NCBI RefSeq assembly: GCF_905475465.1
Contig: NC_062242.1
Location: 10,629,501 to 10,693,500, forward strand
Source: Pieris napi
Taxonomy: Eukaryota; Arthropoda; Insecta; Lepidoptera; Pieridae
Direction of reading: 5' to 3'
DNA length: 64,000 nt
Shown here: positions 1 to 12,624 of the stretch, one piece after another
Layout of the letters: the number at the start of each line of letters is the position of its first letter
Numbering within the stretch: the stretch's first letter is position 1
Notes under the pieces: model-generated
Database searches by the model: none
Told to the model about the DNA's origin: nothing
The model's input: only the letters and a program-made list of their open reading frames with translations
Translations under genes and position numbers: made by a program

Positions 1-1321
1 ATCCACTAACACGCATTGAATACTTCAATCCGATATAGAGGAATGACCGCAACCACGGTTGGAGTAATGCTGGCTGACAAGTCCATTGCGGTAAAAAATA
101 CAAGTAATGAGGGCAGACGCACTTCGTTTCATACAGATAATTCAATACGAGAAATTCTTGTGTACTTTTGTTTTTATGTTACACTTTTTTTTGTTGTTAT
201 AGAGCGCAGTCTTCTGACTATGAGCAGATGAGTTGTAGGATGATTTGCGGGTGGAGACATTCCTCATTAGGAATATCTACCATAATAATTTTAGCTCAGT
301 CAATGCTGTTGAGCTCCAGGATTCTTCTTCTTTTGAGTCGGTTTATATACTCCGGTAGGGATTCTTGTGTACTGTACGAACCAAACGCTAGTATTAGATA
401 TATCTTCTTAATATTTCGTTAATTATCAAGACATTAGTAATTTACACGTTGCTAAATTGTTGTTGTAATTACCAGTCAGTTATACTGCAACACAGATTTT
501 ATATATGTTATGTGTATTTGGATATTTATTTAAATAAAAATATTTTTTTAATCAATGTTTGTTTTAGTGAACCATTTGAATTAGTGTTAGTGCATGGTTT
601 TGTTAAGTGCTCAACTTACAAATAGAACAAAGAACAAATTCCCTTAATATCACTGTAAGTGTAGAGACTACTAGTGTTTTTTTTTAAAATATATATTGTA
701 CATTTTTTATACATAAAAAAATAAAATAAAAATGTAAGTAGATATGCAATACAATGTGTAAGATTTGGGAACCCTTTTAAGTAAGAAATACCTGTGTCAG
801 GATTCCCAGCTCTTCCATAACAAACTTAAATATAATTCCTTAAAATATATTTATATATAATCTAATTACATCTTTTATTTAATTTACTTTTCAACTGTTA
901 TCAACACGCCTGAGTGCATGAGTGAGTGTGTAAGTGAGTGAGTGAATGAAAAAAGTGTGTGTATACTAGGTCTCTGTTGAGTTAACATTTTCAAGATATA
1001 TTGGTTCCCAGTCCATTTTCTAAGTTCTTTTCACTTTAAGAATCTTATTAGTGATTTAAGCCCTAAGTGTGGTTTGATCACTTCATCTAGCGCTAATGTT
1101 TCCGACGTAGGAAAAACTATAGAATGGCGCCTTGATTGCTCTTTAATGATTGAACTTTGTAAAGTACCGCTATTAGGAAGCCAGGTGAAATTGGTACGTC
1201 AATACGAGCTTTAAACAGACAGTAAAAGGGAGAAAGTTCAATTTCTTTTCCTGCTTCGTTGGAGTAACATTATACCTCAAATTCCGCCGATAAAAAAATG
1301 CAGTAATAGAGTTACGTAGGT

Positions 1322-1615
1322 AAAGTAAAGTAAAAAATCATTTAATCACAGAGGTAACATAATGTACACTTATGACTTGTCAGTAAAGAAATACATATTG
1401 ATGCTTCTAATTTTACATTTACTGCCAGTTCTCAAATCAAAGGCGTAGAACGGGAGAAAAGAACTGGCAATAAACTCTCCGCCACTATTTTTAATCGCCA
1501 TTTTTCTTTTGTTTTACAAAATGTTTGTAAGGAGCTGCAATCATTATACCAGGTCCCATGTTACATTCTAAGTAATTAAAAATAATAACATAAATTAAAA
1601 ACAAAGATTTGTCCT
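1322..1615 (-). repeat. Interspersed repeat family IV (copy A)
   Basis: Contains tttactgccagttctcaaat, gaagaactggcaataaac and ctccgccactctt-like text; also at 8060-8225, 22230-22525, 28150-28330 and 31845-32100. It probably represents a LINE or SINE tail on the minus strand. Confidence 0.6.
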
Positions 1616-2065
1616 CTATCAGCAGGAGGCATGGTGAAATAGGAGCACGCACTTACATTCTCGTGGGAACAACACGCAAACACATAGTCGAAATAAAGGA
1701 AATAAAGGAAAATAATCAAGGAAACAATACGATCGGACGACTTTCAATTCATTAAAGGTTGTGGCGGAAACTCAGGACGTAATAGATAAGAAGGTAGTTT
1801 AAACAAATTCAATATGGTGTCATCGTATTTATTGAAAAACAAAGAAATGTCAAAACTGCATGCAATATCTAACATGCATTTTAATCACCTTTAACATACA
1901 TAATAAAAAATTAAACTGACCATAATTCGAAATACTTTTATCTAATTTTATCACAGTATTTGATTTTTCGTTCGTTCGTTGATTGCGTAAGAAAATTAGA
2001 CAAATATTTTCATTAAATGCATCTTTGAAGACATACTTCTACATAAATGCGTGAAAAAAAACTTT

Positions 2066-2897
2066 TTTAATACAGTTGCTCAAAAAGTGGCGTATTGCAG
2101 GGACGTATAGCGTTCGGGATGTGGGCTATTACACACTCGTGCTTTTTTTTTACCTTTTCCGAACTAGTGCGTTTTCTTTCCCAACTGTCAAAATAATATC
2201 TATTAAAAAGAAAAAACCAACCACGAAGTTTTTACTAAAAAAAAATCGTAGAAATTTTTATGATTCATGCAAATATTTCTAAAAAGAAGCTACTGCTTTG
2301 TTTCAATATAAGATTTAATGATTTGATTCAATGAGTTAGGTTAGATTTCATTTCATCTCCTTAAATTTCATTTCATATCAATAAAAAATTGTACTGAAGA
2401 CTTGGCTGTATGGGCATAGTTCCCTTTGCCTACCCAGAATGGGTGAAGAAAAAAAAAAATCTGCTTATATTCTTTTAAGGTTGGCGCCATTTTCCAAAAA
2501 TGTTCTTTGCGCGTTTAGTTGTTTGTTATATTATATATTAAATATACATGAAAAATCATACGAAATAAATAATAGTTTGTCTCAAACAGTAAATAAATAT
2601 GCAACCTAAAACTTCTCCAGTTAGTATAAAAAACTGTACCAATGTATATGTGAACAATAATTTGTATAAGAAATAAATGAGTAGTGAGTTGAGTTTATTG
2701 TTTTTTTATTATTTTATTAAATTGCATAATTTTTTCGCAACTGTATTAAAAATAGTTGTTCAGTACACGTGCGGAACCGTCATTGCAACTTGTTCCGACT
2801 GTCAACCCTCACCTTCGGCTGCGCCTCGGCTCGGGTAGACATTTGTCGAAACTCTTTGCAATGACAGGCTTTCCGCACTTGTAATGAAATATACTAT
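2066..2897. mobile_element. Copy A-specific insertion of about 830 bp with an internal inverted repeat
   Basis: Missing from copy B (gap near 22974). The right part (2762-2882) can fold: tacacgtgcggaa and gtcattgcaa near the left pair with the reverse of ttgcaatgac and ttccgcacttgta. A GC-rich loop sits between (accttcggctgcgcctcggc). No ORF. Class unknown. Confidence 0.55.
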
Positions 2898-3723
2898 ACT
2901 ATTTCAGATTAGCTAATAAATAACTCTGCTTCTCGATTTAATCTCATATGTAAAATGGTCTAATTGATACATTTTATTAAATTCATTAAATAGCAAATGG
3001 ATTATACAATTGGTATAATAAAAACTATAAAACGATATTATAAGTCGCGTCGCTAAAAAACGAATCCAATGATGTCTTGTGCCGTCATTTTAGATTCGTC
3101 TCTTAAACGTCATTATTTATCTACTGTAATTAAAGCATGCACGAACCGGTTTTATACATTTTATACACTTACACTAATATTTACATTCAGTCGCATTTAG
3201 GAACATAATATATTACAAAAAGCTACTATATTTCAAAGTCTCCTTATTGAATCAAAATTTCGTGTAGATTCTAATTCTGGAACTAGACTTGTAACGCTGT
3301 TTTCCTCGCAAAATCAATGAAATTTTGTTTAACCATCAAATCTTAAATTCACAAAGTTATGACATTGACTATGAGAGTATACCATACTTTAACTGTGTTT
3401 TTTAAATTAATCGAAATTATCTGTAATCGGGATTTTTTTATATAACCGCCGCCTATAGACAATCACATTACCATAGCGCTACAAGTGCGTTGCCGGCCTA
3501 TAATCCAAAAACAACATATTGAAAATACAAACTGGTCAATGGTTACCATTAGTGTTGTAAACCATAAATCAAGCTGGATATAACATTTATGGTAGCTGAC
3601 ATCGTCTCCTCGAGTAAAAAGTTCAAGACTAATACTAGCCTAACTTATTTTTTACAAATAAAGAACTGTCAAAGTCACTATCACTTTTCACTTGTGTCAT
3701 TTCTACACTAAGCGGCTTTCCTG

Positions 3724-3752
3724 CTATACATGCGTCGCTTGGTGCACATCAC
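3724..3752 (-). CDS. Copy A exon 19 (terminal, PDZ ligand)
   Basis: Identical coding text to copy B exon 19 (D-V-H-Q-A-T-H-V, TAG), with an intact TTGTTACAG acceptor. Confidence 0.75.
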
Positions 3753-6700
3753 CTGTAACAAGACATTAATTAAGCCACCAAATATAATTGATATTCCTAT
3801 ACATTTTTAGAACTCTATTAACCTTTATCAGAGACATCCATTAAATTAAAGTTACGGTATATATGAAGGCACAAGTTAGCTACAAATTTTAATGTCTAGT
3901 ACACTACAAGCCCATGGAAAAAAATACCTGTGAAATGAACCAACGTGAATAACGCTTAGAAGGCTATATCAGAAAATAACTCTGAGCACTATGCCGTCAT
4001 TTCTGAGCGGTACAGGTGAGTACGTGAGTGAATGGAATTTCTCAGGTACAAATGGGGAATTATAGTATATGTCTGGTCTAACATTCGCTCGAACGGCGAA
4101 GGAAAACATCGCGAGGAAACCGGCTTGCCTTAGACCAAAAAAGTCGACGGCATGTCTCAGGCACAGGAGGCTGATCACTTACTTGCCTATTTGATTAACA
4201 AATGATCATGAAACAGTTACAGAAATCTGAGGCCCAGACCTAAAAAGGTTTTTGTGCTACTGATATTTATTTGTAGTTGCAGTGTAATCATTGAATGCCT
4301 GGATTCGATTCCCAGAACCAAAAGACATACAATATTTATTAAATATCTTAGGGATGTGAGCGATAGAATTAGATTATTAGATTAGAATTCCAAATTAAAA
4401 AATGTACACGTTTTAAACATAATAATTATTGTATTGGCGTGATAGAAGCATTTAGATTGGGTTAAATCTCGATCATATTGAATTATAATCGAAATTGGAT
4501 TACATTCACTTTTAGAGAAAATAACTATAGGAAACTTAAGTTCATTTAACACAATCTGTGACTAAAAGATTTTTTAAGTTAAAAATAATAAATAATAATA
4601 GTTTGGTCAAAACACGGCACATAAGATAGATTAGACATTATTCCGACAATTATTATTCGATAAATGTATTTTTTTTTAATAAAATTAGTCAAACGTGTTA
4701 ATTTAAGTGGAGACTTTTGTTCAAGAAAATAAGATTAGCCATTCCCAAAACGCATGCATATATGCATAATATTGTATTCACCTATTATGTACCCATTATG
4801 TACCTGACGGCATGTGCTGGGAATTTCTTATTGCTGAGTATGGCGGCGGCGCAGGCGTCGATCCAGGCTTTGCTGTATGTACGGGGTAACCTACATAATA
4901 ATTATAATGTTAGCCATCAATTTTATAAATGCGTTTAGATATTTTTTTTTTCTATAGAACAGGGGGCGAACGGGCAGGAGGCCTACTGATAATAAGTGAT
5001 ATCGCCGCCCATGGATACTCTCAATGCCAGAGGGCTCGCGAGTGCGTTGCCGGTCTTTTAAGAATTGATACGCTCTTTTCTTGAAGGACCCTAAGTCGAA
5101 TTGGTTCGGAAATACTTCAGTGGGCAGCTGGTTCCACTAAGTGGTGGTGCGCGGCAAAAATTGCCTTGAAAACCGCTCTTTATATGAATTTTACTAATAT
5201 TCATAATATAAAGATAACAGATAGTATAAAGTCGCTTAATATTATTTTGTTACGTAACTTAGAAAAGGATGTGTATATACGACTCCCCAGATAATTTATA
5301 CTTTAATATTATAAATGCAAGTGATTCGCGGTGAAAATGTTCCTCTATAGAGAAAAGACAATACGCCGACTAGCTCTAACGCGACTTTTAGAAATTGTTT
5401 AGTCCTATGGAAATCGTCATAAACGGGATTTATTATATAATTATAATTTAACCATGCTTCTGATCTATGTCTAGAACAACACAAGTATGTAAGTTTAAGA
5501 ATCCTTACCAAGTGAACTATTTCTAAGGTACGGGTTGCCGTAAGTGGCGGCGTACCGCAAATCTACCCCGGTTTTACCCGTCTGTGGGGGCACTGGCACT
5601 TGTGGACCTATAAATACATTATTAACATTTATATCGTGAAATAGTTTATATATGTTACGGAATTGTATATATTCTTGAAGACGCATTCTTAAACATGTGG
5701 CATGAATAGTAGAGTCTGGCTATTGAAAGAAGATAACGAAAAAGCGCGGCAAATTAAAAAAAAATAGTTTTGTATCCCTAAAAGTTTGATATATTTTGTG
5801 GATTAAACTAACTTGATACTTGATTTTATTTTATTATTTTTTAACATTGATAGTAACTGTATGTATATAAATTAAATACTATACGTATTTAGTCTTTTAC
5901 TATTGATACTTAAAATGACTAGCATTGCATGGAAAACTAAAACTACATATCTAATATGGTAATTGCATGAAGTAGACAATTAATCATAATAACCTAAGAA
6001 ATTCTATGACATTCTGTCTTTCCATCCGAACGATTTCAAATAATTCAATTATCTTCTTTCATTAGCCAGACTCTATCAATCATTAAAAATCATGCTATTA
6101 GCAGAGATATCAAATGGTTTGTCTATTACTATTGTAGTATTTTGAAGAATTAAACATATATAATATTCACATGTGCTCTGTGCTAAACTTATATTACTGA
6201 AAATCCACCTGGATTCGAGCCCAAATGTGGTTTGAAGAAGAGTTTCCATAGACAAGTTAAAGTTACTTACGTGTCGCAATACGTCAAAAAATTAACTTTA
6301 GTACAGTTAATATGGAGGTAATTTAACAAGCAAAAATTCTATATATGAAATTCAAAAATGGAACAGGAAAAACATACCTTCCCCGCCGACGGGCAGTCCT
6401 AAATTATTGATAGCGTCCGTTGCTTCCGGTTTAGGACGTTGCAATGAATTATTCTGCGATCCGTTGCCGTTTGACAGCGGCAACGTTGATGCCGTGTCGA
6501 TGCTGCGCGTCAGCGAGCCTTGTAGAGACCTGTATAAAAAGCAAGGTGTATTTGAAACAATACGCATGGGACAAGAGGTAAATTTTGAATTACCAAAAGT
6601 TCAAAGTAACAAGCAATTCAATAACCAGAAGGGCAGGCAAGTAAATAAGAGTTTGATCAAATATCGTAATTCATTATTACTATATTATTATGTATTAACA

Positions 6701-9700
6701 ATTAAATACAATTATTAACAGCACTTCAAATTATTGCATGTTGGCGAGCAAGATTTGTTCACAATTTCAAATTACCTCGTGGACCAATTCATCGAGTATT
6801 TTTCAAGGGAGCAGAAACAAAATTAAATTATCGAGATTCAAATTATAGAAAGTCGACTGTATATTGTTTAGAAAAAGGTCTTTTGCATTTTCATTAGCCA
6901 AAGTTTAAAAAAAGGATCTATTTTGTATAGTATCTACATTTTAAAAAGTACCTAAAATTTTACTAAAAATTAGAAACACAACCAAAATAATGCACACACG
7001 TCCTACCTCGTCGACGGCACATCAAGTTGTGGTGGCGATTGCACTCTCAAATGTGGAGGCGGCACATATCCTTGCGGGTAGTCGTATACGTAAGCACCTG
7101 GGTTCTGTAAAAATTTCATCTTAATTCTACACATTTAACAGGATTTTTTTTTATTATTTACTAGATGACCCGGTGAACTTCATGTCACCACGTTTGTGTT
7201 TAAACTTAATATTTTTTTTAAAGACAGACCAAAGAGATGAACCTCATACCACAGCTATGAAACACAAATTTCTGAAGGTATCTATAAACATATCACAACC
7301 AAGTGACTGCAATTTTATCACTAAAAAGACAAAGTACATCTAATATTTCGCAGCTAGGAACAGTTTTATTGGAAAATTCTTTTAAAAAATTGTTTATGTT
7401 TAAACCTCCTAAACTTTCACAAATATTTCAACATCATAATTAGGCAAATCGGTCCAGCCATTCTTGAGTTTTAGCGAGACAAACGCTCAACGTTTTTTAT
7501 ATTCAATTGAGTTCGTTGTCAATTGTCATATAAATGATTTTGAAACGACTAACGTAATTTTTTTACTTTTAATCTTCTTCGAAAGAGCAGTGTTGCCCTA
7601 GTGGCTTCAGCGTGCGATTCTCATTCCCAAGGTCGTAGGTTCAATCCTCTTGCACCAATGGACTATCTTCCGATGCGCATTTAATATTCGCTCAGATGGT
7701 GAAGGAAAACATCGTTAGGAAACCGGCTTCAAACACAAAAGTCGACGGTCAGGTACAGAAGGCTGATCCTCTACTTACATATTAGATTGACAAATTATCA
7801 TGACTGAGAACAGAGGCCCAGACCTAAAATTGTTGTAACGCCACTGTTTTTTTTTATTATTTTTCGAAATGATACTCACTTTAAAGTAATGGTCTCCGTA
7901 ACTTTGGTCAGAATAATCGTTGCTATAACGGAATTGCAACATCGGATCATCGTGTCGTATCGTTGGGAGTGCTACTGGTCCAGCCAGCGGCAAACCGTTG
8001 GGATTCTTTGAATCCGAACGATCTGAACTGGTGTACTCCTAGTAATTTAAAATTAAATATTATAGTCAAACTCAAACTCAAAATATCTTGATTAAACAAG
8101 TACACTTATGAACGTCAAAAAAAAATGATTGTAAATTTACATTTACTACCAGTTTGCAAGTCAAGGGCGGGCAAGAAGAACTGGCAAGAAACTTTCCGCC
8201 ACTCTTTTTAATCGCTTAGTTTTCAGTCATACAAATTGTAAGTCATTGTAAGTCAAATATATTAGCAAATTACAGTTTCAAGTGACCTAAACAATCGAAA
8301 CATATGAAAACAGTAAGAATTGTTCTTATCATAACTCAAAGTGTATTATTTTTTAACTGTTTTTATTGGTTTAATAACGTTTTCAAGATATAGTAATAAC
8401 ATGTGTTACAAAGCCGATAGAAAGAACGAAATAATAATATTTTCAATTAGACAGGATTTGACTATAATGGTGCTATAATCGTTAACTAAGATTTAGCATC
8501 AGTAATTATATTCTGAAATTAGTGCAGTGTTGGCCAAGTTGCTTCAGCGTGCGGCTCTCATCCCTGAAGTCGTAGGTTCGATCCCCAGCTGTGCACCAAT
8601 GGACTTTCTATCTATGTGTGCATCTAAAATTCGCTCGAACGATGAAGAAAAACATCGTAAGGAACCAGCTTGCCCTAGTCCCAATAAGTTCACGACGTGA
8701 ATCAGGCACAGGAGGCTGATCACCTACTTGCCTATTAGATTGACATATGATCATGACAGAGACACAGAAATATGAGGTCCAGAACTAAAAAGTTTGTAGT
8801 GCCACAAATTAAACAAGACTATAGTGGCTTAAGATAATTAAATAAAATACGTACCAAATCATAACTGTCGCCCTGAGGCAATTGTAATTTCAAGTCACTG
8901 ATATTCGAGCTTCTATCACTTTCTTTGTTATATGGATCACCTGTCACCGTCACATCTGGTTTTTCGTTAATCTGTGTCTTCTGTCTTCTCCGTCTGTGGC
9001 AAAGTACTACGAGCACAATGAAGGCAGAGAAGAATATGATACCTGATGTCACTCCCGTTATTATTATAAATAGGGGCAATGTTTCTGAAAAAAAAATAGC
9101 TTTTAATATTTACTCTTTATAAGCATTAAGTCGCTATTAAATGTGTTCAATATATTGTCTTACTTTGTAATACATTAAATTATAATTTTGCCACGTTAAT
9201 TTATTAAAAAAAAGTTTCTGTTTAAAAATTTATTCCTGTTTAATAATATTATCAAAACAAAGACACTGCAAAATTTGTCTGTACTTTTCCCACATATTAC
9301 TATTTTTTTTTTTTCAATGGCTCTGGCACAGTTGTGCATTAGCCAGCGTCAAGTATAAGATTTTTATAATTCGTGGTTTTTGCTTTAGAAATTCGACCAT
9401 GTCCTCCATGTACGGTAAAAGCACTCGCCCGGTACCGCACAAGCGTCCCAAAGGCCGAGAACAAATTTAAATTAAATTAAAACTTGCCCTCGAACCGGGA
9501 ATCGAACCCGGTACCCCTCACCTAGCTGCCACTTAATACGACCGCTAGGCCATGAGGCCCCTACTAAATGTTTTATTCTCTCTTTAACAACCGTACATAC
9601 ACAAAAGATAAAACTTTCGGTCGCATACGTTCATCGTTCATTCGTACATCAAGTCAATACTCACTGAGTGGTTTTAGTGTTATAGCGGCATTAGCATTGC

Positions 9701-11447
9701 CGTATTCGTTAGTCACACTACAATTGTACATTCCGTAGTGTTTGGACTGGCTCTGTCGAATTACTAAACTCGACTTTACAACTCCGTCCGATGATTCGTC
9801 TAGTTTCGTTGCGTAGTCCTTAAATATAAGGGTATTTAATTATTTGTACACAATTAACGAATATCGCAATATTATTACCAATTTATTAAAAGTATCACGC
9901 GCATTTATAATGTACTGTGTTTAAAATAGCTAGTATATGATAAATCCTCTCAAACGGACTGTTAAAAGGTCTTTAAAATTTGTTCCAATTTTAATAAAAA
10001 CGCACTTTAATTTAGAAGACATTTTCTAGACAGAGTGAGAGTGCAATCACTTTACCAAAGAGGATGTGAGGAAATATTTTTGGAAGCGGGAGGTCTTTGC
10101 CTTTATGTCGTAGTAGAAGCAATTTCTTGTTTCTTTACAATATTACATTGTAGCATGTTTATAATGTTTAATTTCAGTCATCTTTTTTTATCTATTCATG
10201 TATATAATTTATTACAAACAAAAACACACACACAAAAACACGCAAAATAACAATAATCAAAGAAAAAAAAAATAATTAAAAATATAATGAGATGATAAAA
10301 ATAAAAAAAAAGAATACACTTAATACTACTACTACTTAATTGATATATGTTTTCTGTTTCTTATATTTTGTTTAATAATATAATCTGTTTTTGTTTTTAT
10401 AAGATGTGATTATGTAGCTGTAAGATTACTTATAAATAAATTAATTAACTACTGGTGTTAAAATTGGTGCAGTTTCACTGATCCAAACAGAAGACAGTTC
10501 AGACTTACGGGGTCTTGTATGAAATTAATCTCTTTCCCTTCAAAGTACCATCTTATGTCATCTGGTGTGGGAACTGAGAGTGCTTCACATTCTATGGACA
10601 CTGTATCGCCCTCAGACCCTACTTGAGTCCTGTTCGATAATATCTTTGGTTGACCTAAGGACAAAACAAATTATAACTAATAATTTAAACAATTTTTGTA
10701 AAGACTAATTTAATACGCAAACCATGAACGACAGCATCGTCAAATATTACTATGTTTCAAAACACTAAAGTCTTACGTTTGTTCCGCATAGAATATTCAT
10801 TCATACTAAACATCTAATATATAAAATTCTCGTGTCGCGGTGTTTGTAGTTAAACTCCTCCGAAACGGTTCGACCGATTCTTATGAAATTTTGTGTGCAT
10901 ATTTTGAGAGAATCGGACAACATCTATTTTTCATCACCCTAAATGTTAAGGGTAGTCCACCCCTAAATATATTGTTTTTATTTAAAGATATTTCTTTCTA
11001 TTTTTATTTTTTATGATACAGCATTAAAAAATACATACAACCCATAACTTTCACCCCTCTACGATCAACCCCTATTTTTTTATTATAAATGATATACATG
11101 GCAAAACGACGTTTGCCCGGTCAGCTAGTTTCAATATAAATTCTTAAACGGATCATTTATTAATCGGCTTAGAGAATTTGTGGCCTTATTAATGACACCT
11201 ATTTGCGCGATGTTAATTTGCAATTATTTACCGTATAGATATCAAAATTCATGGATATTCTTTAATTTTTTTTAAACTGAAGAAATATGAATGTGTCTCA
11301 GTAATAAATATTAAAGATACCTTTGATAAATATAGTAGCTTCGCTCTCAATCTCGGGGTAACCTTCTACACTGGCTTTACAGATGTAGCGTCCAGCTGTC
11401 GCCTCCTCCACAAACACCTTCAAGTTGGGAGCTTTCCCCTTAACCTG
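3724..11447 (-). CDS. Duplicate 3' half of kirre/rst (exons 10-19, copy A), no 5' exons
   Basis: Exons: 11321-11447, 10509-10654, 9665-9818, 8855-9084, 7880-8038, 7007-7104, 6378-6529, 5509-5607, 4804-4890, 3724-3752 (1281 nt, 426 codons plus stop). It encodes the end of Ig4, Ig5, the transmembrane segment and the whole tail. All splice sites and phases match copy B. I count 11 nucleotide differences by eye: 9 silent and 2 missense. Exons 1-9 are absent; the DUF4781 unit lies upstream instead. It could serve as an alternative 3' cassette spliced from exon 9, be a recent non-functional partial copy, or reflect two haplotypes assembled in tandem. The strongly silent bias argues against an old dead copy. 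Confidence 0.8.
4070..4262 (+). mobile_element. SINE family I, body only (copy A)
   Basis: Lacks the tRNA head and starts at acattcgctcgaacggc. Shared with copy B at 24155-24345. Confidence 0.65.
4804..4890 (-). CDS. Copy A exon 18 (cytoplasmic tail)
   Basis: Identical to copy B exon 18, including the weak GTACAT donor and the read-through stop at 4796-4798. Confidence 0.8.
4948..5190 (+). repeat. Interspersed repeat family III (copy A)
   Basis: Shares cagggggcgaacgggcagg, gagggctcgcgagtgcgttg and gaattggttcggaaatactt with several other places in the window. Probably a SINE-like element. Counterpart in copy B at 25036-25268. Confidence 0.7.
5509..5607 (-). CDS. Copy A exon 17 (conserved tail box)
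   Basis: Identical to copy B exon 17. Retains the Y-G-N-P-Y-L-R box. Confidence 0.82.
6378..6529 (-). CDS. Copy A exon 16 (cytoplasmic tail)
   Basis: Identical to copy B exon 16 over 152 nt. Acceptor and donor intact. Confidence 0.8.
7007..7104 (-). CDS. Copy A exon 15 (cytoplasmic tail)
   Basis: Identical to copy B exon 15 over 98 nt. Splice sites intact. Confidence 0.8.
7588..7850 (+). mobile_element. tRNA-derived SINE, family I (copy A)
   Basis: tRNA-like head agtgttgccctagtggcttc with a B-box-like ggttcaatcc, then the family body ending aacgccactg plus poly-T. In copy B the head is missing (27751-27945 holds only the body), so about 370 bp were lost there. Confidence 0.75.
7880..8038 (-). 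CDS. Copy A exon 14 (cytoplasmic tail)
   Basis: One silent difference from copy B (Ser codon TCA for TCC). Acceptor TACTAG|GAG, donor AAA|GTGAGT. Confidence 0.82.
8522..8812 (+). mobile_element. tRNA-derived SINE, family I (copy A)
   Basis: Head gtgttggccaagttgcttc with ggttcgatccc, body with ggaggctgatcacctacttg, end agtgccac. The same insertion is in copy B at 28626, so it predates the duplication. Confidence 0.8.
8855..9084 (-). CDS. Copy A exon 13 (transmembrane segment)
   Basis: Same protein as copy B exon 13 with two silent differences. The hydrophobic span and the R-R-R-R stop-transfer are intact. Confidence 0.82.
9313..9562 (-). mobile_element. tRNA-derived SINE, family II (copy A)
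   Basis: Minus-strand head ggggcctcatggcctagcgg with B box ggttcgattcccggt, then gagaacaa-type body and an end near aaaaccacgaatt. Shared with copy B. Confidence 0.75.
9665..9818 (-). CDS. Copy A exon 12 (Ig5, end)
   Basis: Same protein as copy B exon 12 with two silent differences. Acceptor TTTAAG|GAC, donor CTCA|GTGAGT. Confidence 0.82.
10509..10654 (-). CDS. Copy A exon 11 (Ig5, first part)
   Basis: Has Asp where copy B has Glu (G-S-E-G-D-T) and Thr where copy B has Lys (S-V-P-T-P-D). Otherwise identical. Acceptor CCTTAG|GTC, donor CCC|GTAAGT. Confidence 0.82.
10813..11128 (+). mobile_element. Non-autonomous Helitron (copy A, intron 10)
   Basis: 316 bp starting TCTAATATATAAAATTCTCG and ending GGTCAGCTAG, inserted between A and T with no target duplication. 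Internal gaccgattcttatgaaattttgtg is typical of a widespread lepidopteran Helitron. Absent from copy B at the matching place (about 30955). Confidence 0.85.
11321..11447 (-). CDS. Copy A exon 10 (Ig4, end)
   Basis: Same protein as copy B exon 10; four silent differences. The NAGNAG acceptor (TTCCAGCAG) is preserved. Confidence 0.82.
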
Positions 11448-12624
11448 CTGGAAATATAAGACCATTTAAAAATCTTCTCATGAGGTTTAAAAGGGTACTG
11501 CAAACGTTTTAATTAAAATCAAATGGGTTTGACCGATAAGACAGTATTTGAATTGTGTGGTATTTGATGACTATAATTAATTCATATACTAATATTATCT
11601 CATAACTTTAAAAATCATAAATGATTTCATTTATATTCTAGTAACTTTATTGTTCTAGATTTAATATAGAAAAATATACATAGACTTTCAGTCAAAATGA
11701 TGACAACTTTCAGTTCTGACTATGACACATACTATCGAAATGGCAGCACTCGCGCGGTAACTGTGGCACTCGCATGTAAGATCGAAAACGATTTTAATTA
11801 TAAATTTAATAGAAAAATTAAGTAACGTCAACCTTCACCTTCATCGCAGTAGCTCTGTAATAGCAGCATACAATCCAAATGTTTGGTTTGAAAATAAAAG
11901 TTACCATTATGCGAGTTCTGTCAGCTAACAAAACATTGCCTTAAATTGTTAAAACAGTTATTCATAAATTATAATTGAGAATCATATAACCTTCTAACTA
12001 AAACCGAATGACCGATTAGGAGTTACGATTCCTTACAAACATCACACTTATACACACCTATGGGTCGCAAAAAGATGTCAGTTGCTTAACAAATTGACAA
12101 ATTAAGTACACAACGGGAATTCACTAAATACGTCAGGCCTCAAAATATAAGTGCGTTCATTGGTCACGCAATACCAAGAATTTTCATATAAAAACTTACG
12201 TAAATATATTGTAGCATTAATAACTTAAGGGGCAAGGACTGAGCGATGCTAGACGCTTAAATGGTATGGATAACTATATTTAGGTAAATATAATACCAGA
12301 GCCATACAAGTTAAATATGCATTCTCATACCCCAATTACTACTGTTCTCCCAAAGTAATCTCAAAGCCACTGACGCAATGTAACAATGCTGTCTTGTTAC
12401 TCATATTTGGGCCACATTTTTATTTTCTCCTGTGTAATAAAATGTTTTATTACGGCCCAACTTGAATATTTAATTTGTACGAACTAGATCTTTTGGGCTA
12501 TACGAGTTTTAAGACGGTGGCATAATTGAGGTGAAAGGGCATTTTTATTTATTGCTACGACTATTTTCATTAAAAGTTGGCTCTTGATCTTGGCCTTGCT
12601 TTTGTCATAAAATCTCTAGTTACT

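Noticed and set aside
3880..3930. Alternative terminal exon after the acceptor at about 3930 (24001 in copy B)
   Set aside because: The phase fits and gives a short hydrophobic end, but the exon at 3724-3752 gives the family-type T-H-V ending and is a far better match.
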